Origin: DAOPXV01 sp035352535 | GTDB lineage: Bacteria > Muiribacteriota > UBA9980 | DNA length: 23,925 nt | Reading direction: 5' to 3' | Assembly (NCBI GenBank): GCA_964545075.1 | Contig: CAZJFS010000057.1 | Location: 1-23,925 of the forward strand | Part shown: positions 1 to 7,350 of the stretch, piece after piece | Layout of the letters: every line of letters starts with the position of its first letter | Position numbering within the stretch: position 1 is the stretch's first letter | Position numbers and translations under genes: made by a program | Notes under the pieces: model-generated | Seen by the model: the letters and a program-made list of their open reading frames with translations, nothing else | What the model was told of the DNA's origin: nothing | Database searches by the model: none

Positions 1-326
1 CGCATCGTTTTTCCAGAACGCGCTTTTTCTATGACCAGATGGCCGACGCGTTAAACCGCGCCGATGTCGTTATACTTACCGATATTTACGCGGCTTCTGA
101 AAAACCTATATCAGGCGTTTCCTCCGAACTGATCCTGAATTCGCTTAAGCGGCTTGGGAAGTCAGATTCCATAATAATAAACGACATAAAAAATGTTCCG
201 GCATATGCCGCTTCCATTGCCAGAAGCAATGATTTTATATTCACCATAGGCGCCGGCGACGTTACCTCGATCTCTACTGATATAGTTAAAAGACTCAAAG
301 ATAAATATGCGGTAAGGCCATTATAA
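1..326 (+). CDS. murC: UDP-N-acetylmuramate--L-alanine ligase (MurC), C-terminal fragment
   Basis: This is the last 107 residues of a gene that begins before the window; the reading frame is open from base 3 to the TAA at 324-326. MurC adds L-alanine to UDP-MurNAc in the cytoplasm, the first step of the peptidoglycan stem peptide. The fragment opens with HRFSRTRFFYDQM, matching the QPHRYTRT-type motif at the start of the Mur ligase C-terminal (Rossmann-like) domain. It continues with ADVVILTDIYAASEKPISGVSS, which is typical of MurC rather than MurD, E or F. The catalytic ATP-binding centre lies upstream and is not visible. murB and ddl, which often sit between murC and ftsQ, are absent here. 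Identification rests on motifs and on the ftsQAZ context. Confidence 0.9.
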   Translation, partial: HRFSRTRFFYDQMADALNRADVVILTDIYAASEKPISGVSSELILNSLKRLGKSDSIIINDIKNVPAYAASIARSNDFIFTIGAGDVTSISTDIVKRLKDKYAVRPL

Positions 327-334
327 AAAAGTTC

Positions 335-363
335 TTGTAAATATGAATTATTAATGATATAAT
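335..363 (+). promoter_or_regulatory. Candidate sigma-70 promoter upstream of ftsQ
   Basis: TTGTAA at 335-340 (four of six matches to the -35 consensus) is followed after exactly 17 bases by a perfect TATAAT at 358-363. The surroundings are AT-rich, and no terminator is visible between murC and this site. Transcription would start near 370, giving an untranslated leader of about 115 bases before ftsQ. This suggests ftsQAZ can be expressed independently of the upstream mur genes. It is a sequence match only. Confidence 0.5.
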
Positions 364-485
364 AGCCTTCAAATTTTACGTTAGTGTACCTTTCAAATTA
401 AGCACGTTCAACATATTTTATTTTGTAATTAACTCTTGAAAACAGTGTTTTTTTGAGTTGTTGCGTTTTTTTTACAAAGGTTTTT

Positions 486-1268
486 ATGTTTGGATACGAT
501 TTTTCGATAAAAAAGTGGTCGGGTTTCAAAAAGGCTTTGAGATTTTCACGTAATTTTTTCGTGATTGCCTTTACTTGCGCTTTACTTTCGTTGGCTATAT
601 GGGAATTTAAATATCTGATATATGAAACTTCGTATTTTGAACTCAAAAAGATATCTATCGAAGGAAACATTACGGTAGATAAGGAAACTATAATAAAATT
701 ATCGAATTTTAAGCTCTCTGAAAATTTTCTTAAACTTGATTACGCTTTGGCTGAGAAAGCGCTTTCGCTTCACCCTAAATTTAAAAGCGTTGCCGTTTCG
801 ACCGAAGGCATCGGAGAAGTGTTGATAAAGGTTACGGAACGCGAAGGCATCCTTCTGGTTTTAAGCGACCTTAATTTTTATGAGCTTGACAGCGAAGGTT
901 ACATACTTTCGGTCAACAACAAGAATGTCAGGGTAGATCTTCCTATATTGACGGGATGTCAGATGCCCGTTAAAACCGTAGGTTCTTCTATCAAGGCTGA
1001 CGCTAAAATAAAAAGCGTCATAAACTGGGTTATTAACCTCGAACCTTCATATCTGACGAATATATCGGAAATATCGCTTAGTGGAAGCGAGTTGTTATTG
1101 ATAACTAACGACGGAATCAAGATATTCCCCGGTAGTACGGTGAACTTTAAGAATAATTTCGAACTTTTAAACGTGGTATTTAATAAGTTCAGGAAAGATG
1201 GCATTCAAATAAGTTACGTCGATATGCGCTTCAATAACGAAGTTGTTGTTAAACCGATAACCAATTAA
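486..1268 (+). CDS. ftsQ: Cell division protein FtsQ/DivIB
   Basis: This is a bitopic membrane protein of the divisome that links early and late division proteins. The ATG at 486 is chosen because AAAGG lies at 476-480, five bases upstream; the frame is open further back to a TTG at 453, but that has no ribosome site. From 486 the protein is 260 residues, normal for FtsQ. It has a basic cytoplasmic N-terminus, one membrane segment at about residues 24-44 (FFVIAFTCALLSLAIWEF), then a POTRA-like region beginning FELKKISIEGNITVDKETI. The beta-rich domain with LIKVTEREGILLVL and YELDSEGYILS follows, as expected for FtsQ. The primary sequence is divergent, as is normal in this family, but position directly before ftsA and the domain order make the call firm. 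It probably shares a transcript with ftsA and ftsZ. Confidence 0.85.
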   Translation: MFGYDFSIKKWSGFKKALRFSRNFFVIAFTCALLSLAIWEFKYLIYETSYFELKKISIEGNITVDKETIIKLSNFKLSENFLKLDYALAEKALSLHPKFKSVAVSTEGIGEVLIKVTEREGILLVLSDLNFYELDSEGYILSVNNKNVRVDLPILTGCQMPVKTVGSSIKADAKIKSVINWVINLEPSYLTNISEISLSGSELLLITNDGIKIFPGSTVNFKNNFELLNVVFNKFRKDGIQISYVDMRFNNEVVVKPITN

Positions 1269-1306
1269 TTTTAAAATAAGTTTTTTATAGAGGAAAAAAT
1301 TATTAA

Positions 1307-2542
1307 ATGTCAAAAGACGGTTTGCTCGTTGGGCTCGATGTAGGCTCGACAAAGGTTGCTATTGTCGTAGGCGAGGCTGCTGAAAACAATGAAATATATA
1401 TACTGGGGTCGGGAATTGCTCCCACCACGGGAATAAAAAAAGGCATGATCGTCAATATTGAAGAGACGATTGCAGCTATTGAAAGCGTCATTGCCGACGC
1501 CGAGCATATAGCTGACGTGGATATAGATACCGTTTATGTGAGTATCGGCGGATACCACATTCAGGGGCAGAACACTCGCGGTCGGATCGTTATTCCACCG
1601 GTTCAGAAAGAAATTACCGCCGACGACAAGCTTCGGGTCCAGGAAGCTGCAAGGGCAGTCCAGCTTCCGCCCAATACTGAAATATTGCATGTTTTGCCTG
1701 AGGAATATAAAGTTGACGATCAGGACGGAATAATCGATCCGATCGGAATGACTGGGTCGCAGCTTGAGGTAGGAGCCCATGTTATAACCGGCTCATCGCC
1801 TTCGCTTCGCAATCTTCAAAAGAGCGTGCGCGGCGCCGGTCTTAAAATAAAGGAAATGATCTTTGGAGCAATCGCTTCCTGTGAGGCGGTTTTAACGCCG
1901 GACGAAAAAGAACTGGGAGTGGTTTTGATCGATTTCGGAGGCGGCACTACGGACGTAGTTATTTATATCGGCGGTTACATTCGTCATTCAATGGTGCTGC
2001 CGCTCGGGTCCGCCCATATCACCTCCGATATCTCCATAGGGCTTCGTACTTCCGCGCAGGAGGCCGAAAAACTTAAGGTTAAACACGGTCTGGTATGGAC
2101 CGAAGGCGTAGACCTCGATGAGAAGCTGACAGTTCAGAACGCCGGCAATGACGGTACCAGGCAGATAGACTCCAGTCAGATATTCGAGATCATAGAACCG
2201 AGAATGGAAGAGATCTTTAACATGGTCAAGGAAGAGATAAGAAACTCCGGGTGCGCGTCGAGCATTCCGGCGGGCGTCGTGCTGACCGGCGGCGGTTCTC
2301 TTTTATGCGGAACTCAAAAGTTCGCCGAAAAGATACTTGAAATGCCGGTTCGAATTGGGAAGCCTTCGAATATCGGCGGCTTGGTGGAAAAAGTGAATGG
2401 CCCCGCATATTCATCATGTATCGGGCTTTTAGCTCATGCGATGAGGCAGCAAAATCATCCTAAGCATTCCTTTATTCAGTCCAACAGTGTTTTTGATAGT
2501 TTTTCAAATTGGATAAAAAGTTTTTTTAAAGACGTTTTTTAA
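1307..2542 (+). CDS. ftsA: Cell division protein FtsA
   Basis: This is the actin-like ATPase that tethers FtsZ to the cytoplasmic membrane and recruits later divisome proteins. The 411-residue length is typical. The phosphate-1 loop is LVGLDVGSTKVAIVVGE near the N-terminus, phosphate-2 is VVLIDFGGGTTDVVIYIGG near residue 205, and the adenosine loop is VVLTGGGSLLCG near residue 325. The SHS2-type 1C region lies between the first two motifs. The C-terminus ends NWIKSFFKDVF, an amphipathic helix of the kind that inserts into the membrane. An AGAGG ribosome site sits at 1289-1293, 13 bases before the ATG, which is somewhat far and may mean modest translation. It follows ftsQ by 38 bases and precedes ftsZ by 114 bases. 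Confidence 0.96.
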   Translation: MSKDGLLVGLDVGSTKVAIVVGEAAENNEIYILGSGIAPTTGIKKGMIVNIEETIAAIESVIADAEHIADVDIDTVYVSIGGYHIQGQNTRGRIVIPPVQKEITADDKLRVQEAARAVQLPPNTEILHVLPEEYKVDDQDGIIDPIGMTGSQLEVGAHVITGSSPSLRNLQKSVRGAGLKIKEMIFGAIASCEAVLTPDEKELGVVLIDFGGGTTDVVIYIGGYIRHSMVLPLGSAHITSDISIGLRTSAQEAEKLKVKHGLVWTEGVDLDEKLTVQNAGNDGTRQIDSSQIFEIIEPRMEEIFNMVKEEIRNSGCASSIPAGVVLTGGGSLLCGTQKFAEKILEMPVRIGKPSNIGGLVEKVNGPAYSSCIGLLAHAMRQQNHPKHSFIQSNSVFDSFSNWIKSFFKDVF

Positions 2543-2656
2543 TTTTAAATATATTTTTCCGGAGTACTTTAATTTTTATATATAATATTGACAGATACCA
2601 GCTGCGAAACAGGGCTTGATGTTTCTGTTTTCAAAGTATTAAAGGAGGAGTTTTTG

Positions 2657-3736
2657 ATGTTCGAGTTTGACGCAATGGAACAGGTTGCCGATATCAAGGT
2701 AATTGGCGTGGGCGGCGGTGGTTCCAATGCTATCAACCGTATGATAAACGCCGGCGTGACCGGAGTTGAGTTCATATCTACAAACACTGACGCTCAAGCG
2801 CTTGTGCTCTCAAACGCCAAGCTTAAGATACAAATAGGCGACAAGCTGACCAAAGGTCTTGGTGCCGGCGCGAATGCACAGATAGGCATGAAAGCGGCCG
2901 AGGAAGACCGCGATAAAATCGGCGAGGTTTTAGACGGCGCTGACATGGTTTTCATAACAGCCGGGATGGGCGGCGGAACAGGCACGGGCGCGGCTCCGGT
3001 CGTGGCCGAGATCGCTAAGACCGCAGGCGCCCTTACAGTTGCCGTTGTTACGAAACCATTCACTTTTGAAGGCAGAAGAAGACAGGCGCAGGCCGAGGAA
3101 GGCATAAAAAATCTCAAATCAAAAGTTGATACTATAATCGTTATTCCTAATGACAGGCTTCTCCAGGTGGTAGATCAGCATACTTCGATGATCGATGCTT
3201 TTAAGATCGCCGATGATATATTGCGCCAGGGCGTTCAGGGCATATCCGATCTCATCACCATTCCCGGCCTTGTAAACCTCGATTTCGCCGACGTTAAGAC
3301 GATCATGACCGAAGCCGGATCAGCTATGATGGGCATCGGTATAGGCACAGGCGAAAACAGGGCTACATCGGCCGCCGAAGCCGCCATATCGAGCCCTCTT
3401 CTTGAAAGCACCATCGAAGGAGCGAGAGGCGTTCTCATCAATATTACCGGCGGTCCGGATCTTTCACTCTACGAGATCAACAAGGCGTGCGAGATCATAT
3501 ACAATGACGCCGCTCCCGACGCCAACATCATATTCGGCGCCGTCGTGAACGAAGATATTAAGGATGAGATCAGGATCACCGTAATAGCTACGGGTTTTAA
3601 CGCCGAGGAAAAAGTCGCCGTTCCTGAAAAAGACAAGATAATAACCAATATCAAGACCGGTCCGAAAGTAATATCGAATCCTCCGGACGACGAGATCGAT
3701 ATCCCAGCGTTCTTAAGAAAACACAAAAAATCTTAA
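2657..3736 (+). CDS. ftsZ: Cell division protein FtsZ
   Basis: This is the tubulin-like GTPase that forms the Z-ring. The open frame reaches back to a TTG at 2588, but the ATG at 2657 is chosen because AAAGGAGGAG at 2641-2650 is a near-perfect ribosome site and the protein then begins MFEFDAMEQVADIKVIGVGG, as FtsZ does. The length is 359 residues. The nucleotide-binding start is GVGGGGSNAINRM (residues 17-29), and the tubulin signature GGGTGTGAAPV begins at residue 105. The linker after the globular core is short, about 25 residues. The protein ends with IDIPAFLRKHKKS, which contains the conserved C-terminal peptide DIPAFLRK that binds FtsA and other tethers. The strong ribosome site compared with ftsA fits the usual excess of FtsZ over FtsA. 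The terminator at 3770-3815 closes the cluster. Confidence 0.98.
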   Translation: MFEFDAMEQVADIKVIGVGGGGSNAINRMINAGVTGVEFISTNTDAQALVLSNAKLKIQIGDKLTKGLGAGANAQIGMKAAEEDRDKIGEVLDGADMVFITAGMGGGTGTGAAPVVAEIAKTAGALTVAVVTKPFTFEGRRRQAQAEEGIKNLKSKVDTIIVIPNDRLLQVVDQHTSMIDAFKIADDILRQGVQGISDLITIPGLVNLDFADVKTIMTEAGSAMMGIGIGTGENRATSAAEAAISSPLLESTIEGARGVLINITGGPDLSLYEINKACEIIYNDAAPDANIIFGAVVNEDIKDEIRITVIATGFNAEEKVAVPEKDKIITNIKTGPKVISNPPDDEIDIPAFLRKHKKS

Positions 3737-3769
3737 TGGATACGGTTTTAAAATAAATTCTATTGATAT

Positions 3770-3815
3770 AAATAAAGGCGCGATCGTTTAAAAACGCAAC
3801 GCGCCTTTATTTTTG
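3770..3815 (+). terminator. Rho-independent terminator after ftsZ
   Basis: AATAAAGGCGCG at 3771-3782 pairs perfectly with CGCGCCTTTATT at 3800-3811. A further A-T pair at 3770/3812 extends the stem to 13 bp. The 17-base loop contains its own small inverted repeat, CGTTT and AAACG, which can extend the hairpin. A run of T follows the 3' arm (3807-3814, broken by one A). It should end the ftsQAZ transcript. The next start codon is only about 15 bases further on. Confidence 0.85.
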
Positions 3816-3829
3816 AGTTTCATAATAAT

Positions 3830-5470
3830 ATGGATTACCGTTTCGAACTCGCCATAAGGTCAAGAAAAAATAAGGAAATTCACATGCTCGCGCCGTCCGG
3901 CGGGCATATACGCGTTTGCGCCGCGTATCCTAACGTTTACGAGCTTGCCATGTCCTCGCTTGGTTTTCAATATCTGTACGCGAAGTTTTCCTCCGAGGCC
4001 GAATTTTCGGTCGAACGAGCGTTCCTCCCCGAAGCTAAGGCCGAGAAACTTATAATGTCCAAATATCTTCCTTCTTTTGAAACCTCCACTCCGCTTGTTA
4101 ATTTTAATATAATCGCCTTCACGCTGTCTTATGAAACGGATTTCATAAACGTTTTGAAAATGCTCAAAATGGCGCGCATTCCGATCAAATCAAGGGATCG
4201 GGCCGGCGACGATTATCCGCTTATAATATGCGGCGGTCCTGCCGCGCTTCAAAATATTATTCCGATCGCGGAGGTTTTCGATATCTTCGCGCTGGGAAGC
4301 GGCGAGATAACGATCCCTGAACTCGCCGCCGGTTACAGCGAAACGCTTAAAAATTCAAGCGCGAAAAAGATCCGCGACGCCCACAGGCTCTTAATTGAAA
4401 GACTTTCGAATGAGGATAATTTCCTCTGCGGTGAAAGGCTCGCGAACATGAGTCGCGATACTATGGTCAAAGTTCGTCTTACAGGGAATCCCGACTTCGC
4501 CACGAGCGTTATACTTACACCCGACACCAATTTTTCGTCCAGAGCGCTTATAGAGGTTCAGCGCGGGTGCGTCAGAAGATGCCGCTTCTGCATGGTCGGT
4601 AATTGTTACGGTAAATTCCGCCACGCCTCTTTCGAAAAGATTGCTTCTTACGTTGAGTCGGCATCTGTTCACACTAAAAAGTTCGGCCTTATGGGTCCGG
4701 CCGTTTCATCGCATCCGGAAATCGAAAAACTATATTCTTTCTTCAAGGATCGCGGGTTTGACGTTTCAATGTCGTCGGTTTATATAGAGGAAATGAGCCG
4801 CGAAGCGCTACAGCTCGTCGCTGGAAACTCGCAGCGCAATATTACCGCCGGAATTGAAAGCGCGGACTATGAGATCCGAAAGCTTGTCGGAAAGGCGCTT
4901 CCCGAAGACGCTCTGTTTCAAAGTTTCTCCCGGGCGGCCGAATGCGGGTTCAAGAATTTCAAGATATATCTCATACTTGGCTTATATGATTATTTCGGAA
5001 AGGCTCCGGGCCTTGAAGCTTCCGACACCGCTGAATTCATAGGAAGGGCGGCGGCATTTTTAAAGAGCAGATCTTCCGATTGCACGGTCAGGGCGTCGAT
5101 AAATCCGCTGGTGATAAAGCCGCGAACGCCTTTTTTCGAGGGCGCTGGCGCTGCGGAAGGCTTTTTCGAAAAATACCGCTCGGCCTCGTATATTGAGGAA
5201 CTTGAATATAGATATAAAAGCGTGCAGGCGCTGCTTAAAAATGTAACGAATGTTGAGTTTTCGGAAAAAAGCTTTTCAGAGGGAAAACTTTTAAAGCTGA
5301 TAACCGATTGCAAGCTTAATTTATTTGACTTTTTCGATGATTTTTTTTATAATGAGGGGTATTCGACCAGAAGGATCATAAAGATCATGGAGGATTCCAG
5401 GAAAGCTCCCGCGTTCGATATTTTTGATGTTAGAAACAAGCTTTTCTCAGTCGATTTCAAAGAGGAATGA
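3830..5470 (+). CDS. Radical SAM protein, TIGR03960-like uncharacterised family
   Basis: This is a predicted cytoplasmic iron-sulfur enzyme that cleaves S-adenosylmethionine to make a radical; the substrate is unknown. The N-terminal 230 residues look like a B12-binding-type fold (PNVYELAMSSLGFQYLY, ERAFLP, FTLSYETDF, LIICGGPAALQN, LGSGE). The radical SAM core carries the CxxxCxxC cluster motif as GCVRRCRFC with cysteines 247, 251 and 254, and NITAGIESADYEIRKLVGK further on. The 546-residue length fits the family without the fused DUF2344-type partner seen in some relatives. The start is uncertain: the ATG at 3830 has no good ribosome site, while an ATG at 3884 has AAGGA at 3872-3876, seven bases upstream. 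The latter would remove 18 residues that are not obviously conserved. The stop overlaps the next gene by four bases (ATGA), so the two are probably translationally coupled. Confidence 0.85.
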   Translation: MDYRFELAIRSRKNKEIHMLAPSGGHIRVCAAYPNVYELAMSSLGFQYLYAKFSSEAEFSVERAFLPEAKAEKLIMSKYLPSFETSTPLVNFNIIAFTLSYETDFINVLKMLKMARIPIKSRDRAGDDYPLIICGGPAALQNIIPIAEVFDIFALGSGEITIPELAAGYSETLKNSSAKKIRDAHRLLIERLSNEDNFLCGERLANMSRDTMVKVRLTGNPDFATSVILTPDTNFSSRALIEVQRGCVRRCRFCMVGNCYGKFRHASFEKIASYVESASVHTKKFGLMGPAVSSHPEIEKLYSFFKDRGFDVSMSSVYIEEMSREALQLVAGNSQRNITAGIESADYEIRKLVGKALPEDALFQSFSRAAECGFKNFKIYLILGLYDYFGKAPGLEASDTAEFIGRAAAFLKSRSSDCTVRASINPLVIKPRTPFFEGAGAAEGFFEKYRSASYIEELEYRYKSVQALLKNVTNVEFSEKSFSEGKLLKLITDCKLNLFDFFDDFFYNEGYSTRRIIKIMEDSRKAPAFDIFDVRNKLFSVDFKEE

Positions 5471-6294
5471 TGATAAAGAAAAACGCATATTTGTTGATGG
5501 TCCTGCTTATTGTTTTCTTTTTATTTCAAAAAGATGCCTTCTGCGCTTCATCGGATGAAGTCGAGACAATAAGGCCGGTTTACGGCGTGCCCGTTCCGCT
5601 TTACCAGATTGAGGACGGCGGCGCGCCTGCTATTATCAATGCCGGGGCGGAAAGTGAATTCGCGGTCGAGAGCTATTTGCGCGACGGTTATATAGTGAAA
5701 TTAAACAAGAAAAATTATTTCGCTAAAAGCGTTCATTTCGCGCCGCTCTATCTTTTAAACAGCGATTCGAAAGGGAAAGCTTCCTCCGCCGGCTCGTTTG
5801 CAGACGTGAAATTGCCGGATGAAATTGAAAAATCTGAATTTTTCTTCAATAGCGCCGATAAAAAAAGCTTTTATTCGCTGGCATTTCTGTTTTTTTTAAA
5901 ATACGGCGGCAAATATGATAAATATGATGAAACATTGAAAATGTTCGACGATTTTATAGTCGGCGCGGCCGCTTCATCAAAAAAATCTGGTTTTTTAAAA
6001 GTGCTGAGCGATTATTTGCTTTCCGCCAAATTGGACGTGAAGGTTTTTCTTCAAAAAAATATCGATTATTGTTCCCTGCTTCAGTGCATGAGATTTAAAA
6101 AGCCAGTTATATTTATTTCAACCGTAAGGCGTTCGGCGGGAGATATAATGATATTTTTTGACGCGCAGGAAATATCCGACGGCAATGTCATTTTCAAGTA
6201 TTATTCTTATCCGGACGGCATATCGGAAGTTCGTATATATGAAACTATTTATATACTGGCGAACGCCGTTCGCGGGTATCTGGTTTTACTGTAA
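5467..6294 (+). CDS. Exported protein of unknown function
   Basis: I do not recognise this 275-residue protein. It begins with a clear signal peptide: basic MMIKK, a hydrophobic core at about residues 7-20, and possible cleavage after A27 (DAFCA). It should be secreted or periplasmic. The mature part starts with PVYGVPVPLYQIEDGG and has a central alpha/beta-looking region. The C-terminal third (DYCSLLQCMRFKKPVIFIST, then IMIFFDAQEISDGNVIFKYYSYPD) has the strand pattern of a papain/C39-like fold. However, no Cys-His active-site pair can be assigned, so this is only a hint. It starts inside the stop of the radical SAM gene, after AGAGG, with ATG codons at 5467 and 5470. Coupled translation suggests the two products are made together, although one is cytoplasmic and the other exported. 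Confidence 0.75.
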   Translation: MMIKKNAYLLMVLLIVFFLFQKDAFCASSDEVETIRPVYGVPVPLYQIEDGGAPAIINAGAESEFAVESYLRDGYIVKLNKKNYFAKSVHFAPLYLLNSDSKGKASSAGSFADVKLPDEIEKSEFFFNSADKKSFYSLAFLFFLKYGGKYDKYDETLKMFDDFIVGAAASSKKSGFLKVLSDYLLSAKLDVKVFLQKNIDYCSLLQCMRFKKPVIFISTVRRSAGDIMIFFDAQEISDGNVIFKYYSYPDGISEVRIYETIYILANAVRGYLVLL

Positions 6295-6327
6295 AAAACA
6301 ACGAAAAATAAAAGGAGTTATCGTAAA

Positions 6328-7314
6328 ATGCAATATCAATACGACGTATTCGGCATAGGAAATCCGCTTATGGATATAGTGGTCTCGATCGACGACGCTT
6401 TTTTGAAAAAGGAAAACCTGACCAAGGGCATGTTCAACCTTGTCGATCATGACCGCTCCAAAGAAATCCTGGGGTTTATTTCGCATCTTAAAACGGAGAT
6501 AGAGGCCGGCGATTCGACGGCGAATTCCATGGCCGGAATAGCCAATCTTGGCGGCAAGCCCATTTATCAGGGCTGCGTCGGAAATGACGAATACGGAAAA
6601 TTATACGAAGAAAAGACGGTCAAGCAGGGGATAATTTCAAAGCTGGTCAAGGTCGAAGGGCATACCGGAACCGCCATCGCTCTTATAACCCCCGATTCGG
6701 AACGTTCCTTTGCGACCCATCTCGGCGTGGCCTGCTCCATGAAGAAAGAATATTTAAAACTGGACGATATCAAAAAGAGCCGGTATCTGCATTTGACCGG
6801 TTATCAGCTCGAGGACCCAACATTACGCGAAATGGCTCTTGCCGCCATGAAGCACGCGAAGGCCAACGGCGTCAAGATAAGCGTAGACGTGGCCGATAAA
6901 GGCGTCATAGCCAGAAACCACGATTTTATAGTAGCGCTTTTAAAGGATTACGTCGACGTGTTTTACGCCAACGAGGAAGAAAGTTATGCGCTATGCGGCG
7001 TTGAACCTGAAAAAGCGATACTTAAAATGGCTGAATTCGCTCCCGTGGCGTGCCTGAAGGTCGGCAAAAAGGGTTCCATGATAATATCCGGCGGGAAGGT
7101 TCATAATATTCCAGGCTATCCGGCCAAGCCCGTCGATACGACAGGCGCCGGCGACATGTACGCGGCCGGGTTTCTCTTCGGTATAACTCATGGTTATGAC
7201 ATCGATACCGCCGGGAAGATCGCGTCTTTTTCTGCGGCCCGGATAGTTGAAGTTTTCGGCGCGCGTCCTAAATTTTCGCTCGCCGCCATGATAAAGGAAA
7301 ATAAAATAATATAG
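6328..7314 (+). CDS. PfkB-family sugar/nucleoside kinase, adenosine-kinase-like
   Basis: This predicted cytoplasmic kinase phosphorylates a sugar or nucleoside with ATP. Its 328 residues match the adenosine-kinase branch of the ribokinase/PfkB family. Landmarks are VFGIGNPLMDIVVSID at the N-terminus, the substrate-binding glycine-rich region NSMAGIANLGGKPIYQGCVG, and the TGTAIALITPDSERSF segment. The C-terminal signature is DTTGAGDMYAAGFLFG, with the anion-hole glycines and catalytic base D276. AAGGAG lies about 12 bases before the ATG. It sits 33 bases after the exported unknown and 36 bases before the AsmA-like gene. Uridine kinase appears later in the same run, which makes a salvage role attractive. 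Substrate specificity in PfkB enzymes cannot be read safely from motifs, so ribose or another nucleoside remains possible. Confidence 0.88.
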   Translation: MQYQYDVFGIGNPLMDIVVSIDDAFLKKENLTKGMFNLVDHDRSKEILGFISHLKTEIEAGDSTANSMAGIANLGGKPIYQGCVGNDEYGKLYEEKTVKQGIISKLVKVEGHTGTAIALITPDSERSFATHLGVACSMKKEYLKLDDIKKSRYLHLTGYQLEDPTLREMALAAMKHAKANGVKISVDVADKGVIARNHDFIVALLKDYVDVFYANEEESYALCGVEPEKAILKMAEFAPVACLKVGKKGSMIISGGKVHNIPGYPAKPVDTTGAGDMYAAGFLFGITHGYDIDTAGKIASFSAARIVEVFGARPKFSLAAMIKENKII

Positions 7315-7350
7315 GACGGATTCTCAACTTATAATGAACGGGAGGGAAAT

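Noticed and set aside
1310..1780. 156-codon minus-strand open frame inside ftsA
   Set aside because: It is antisense to the conserved FtsA N-terminus, with no recognisable motif or ribosome site.
5467..6294. Possible C39/papain-like peptidase in the exported unknown protein
   Set aside because: The strand pattern is suggestive, but no catalytic cysteine and histidine in the right order can be assigned.
7330..7335. TATAAT just upstream of the AsmA-like gene
   Set aside because: There is no -35 at a workable distance, and a start from it would fall inside the ribosome site.
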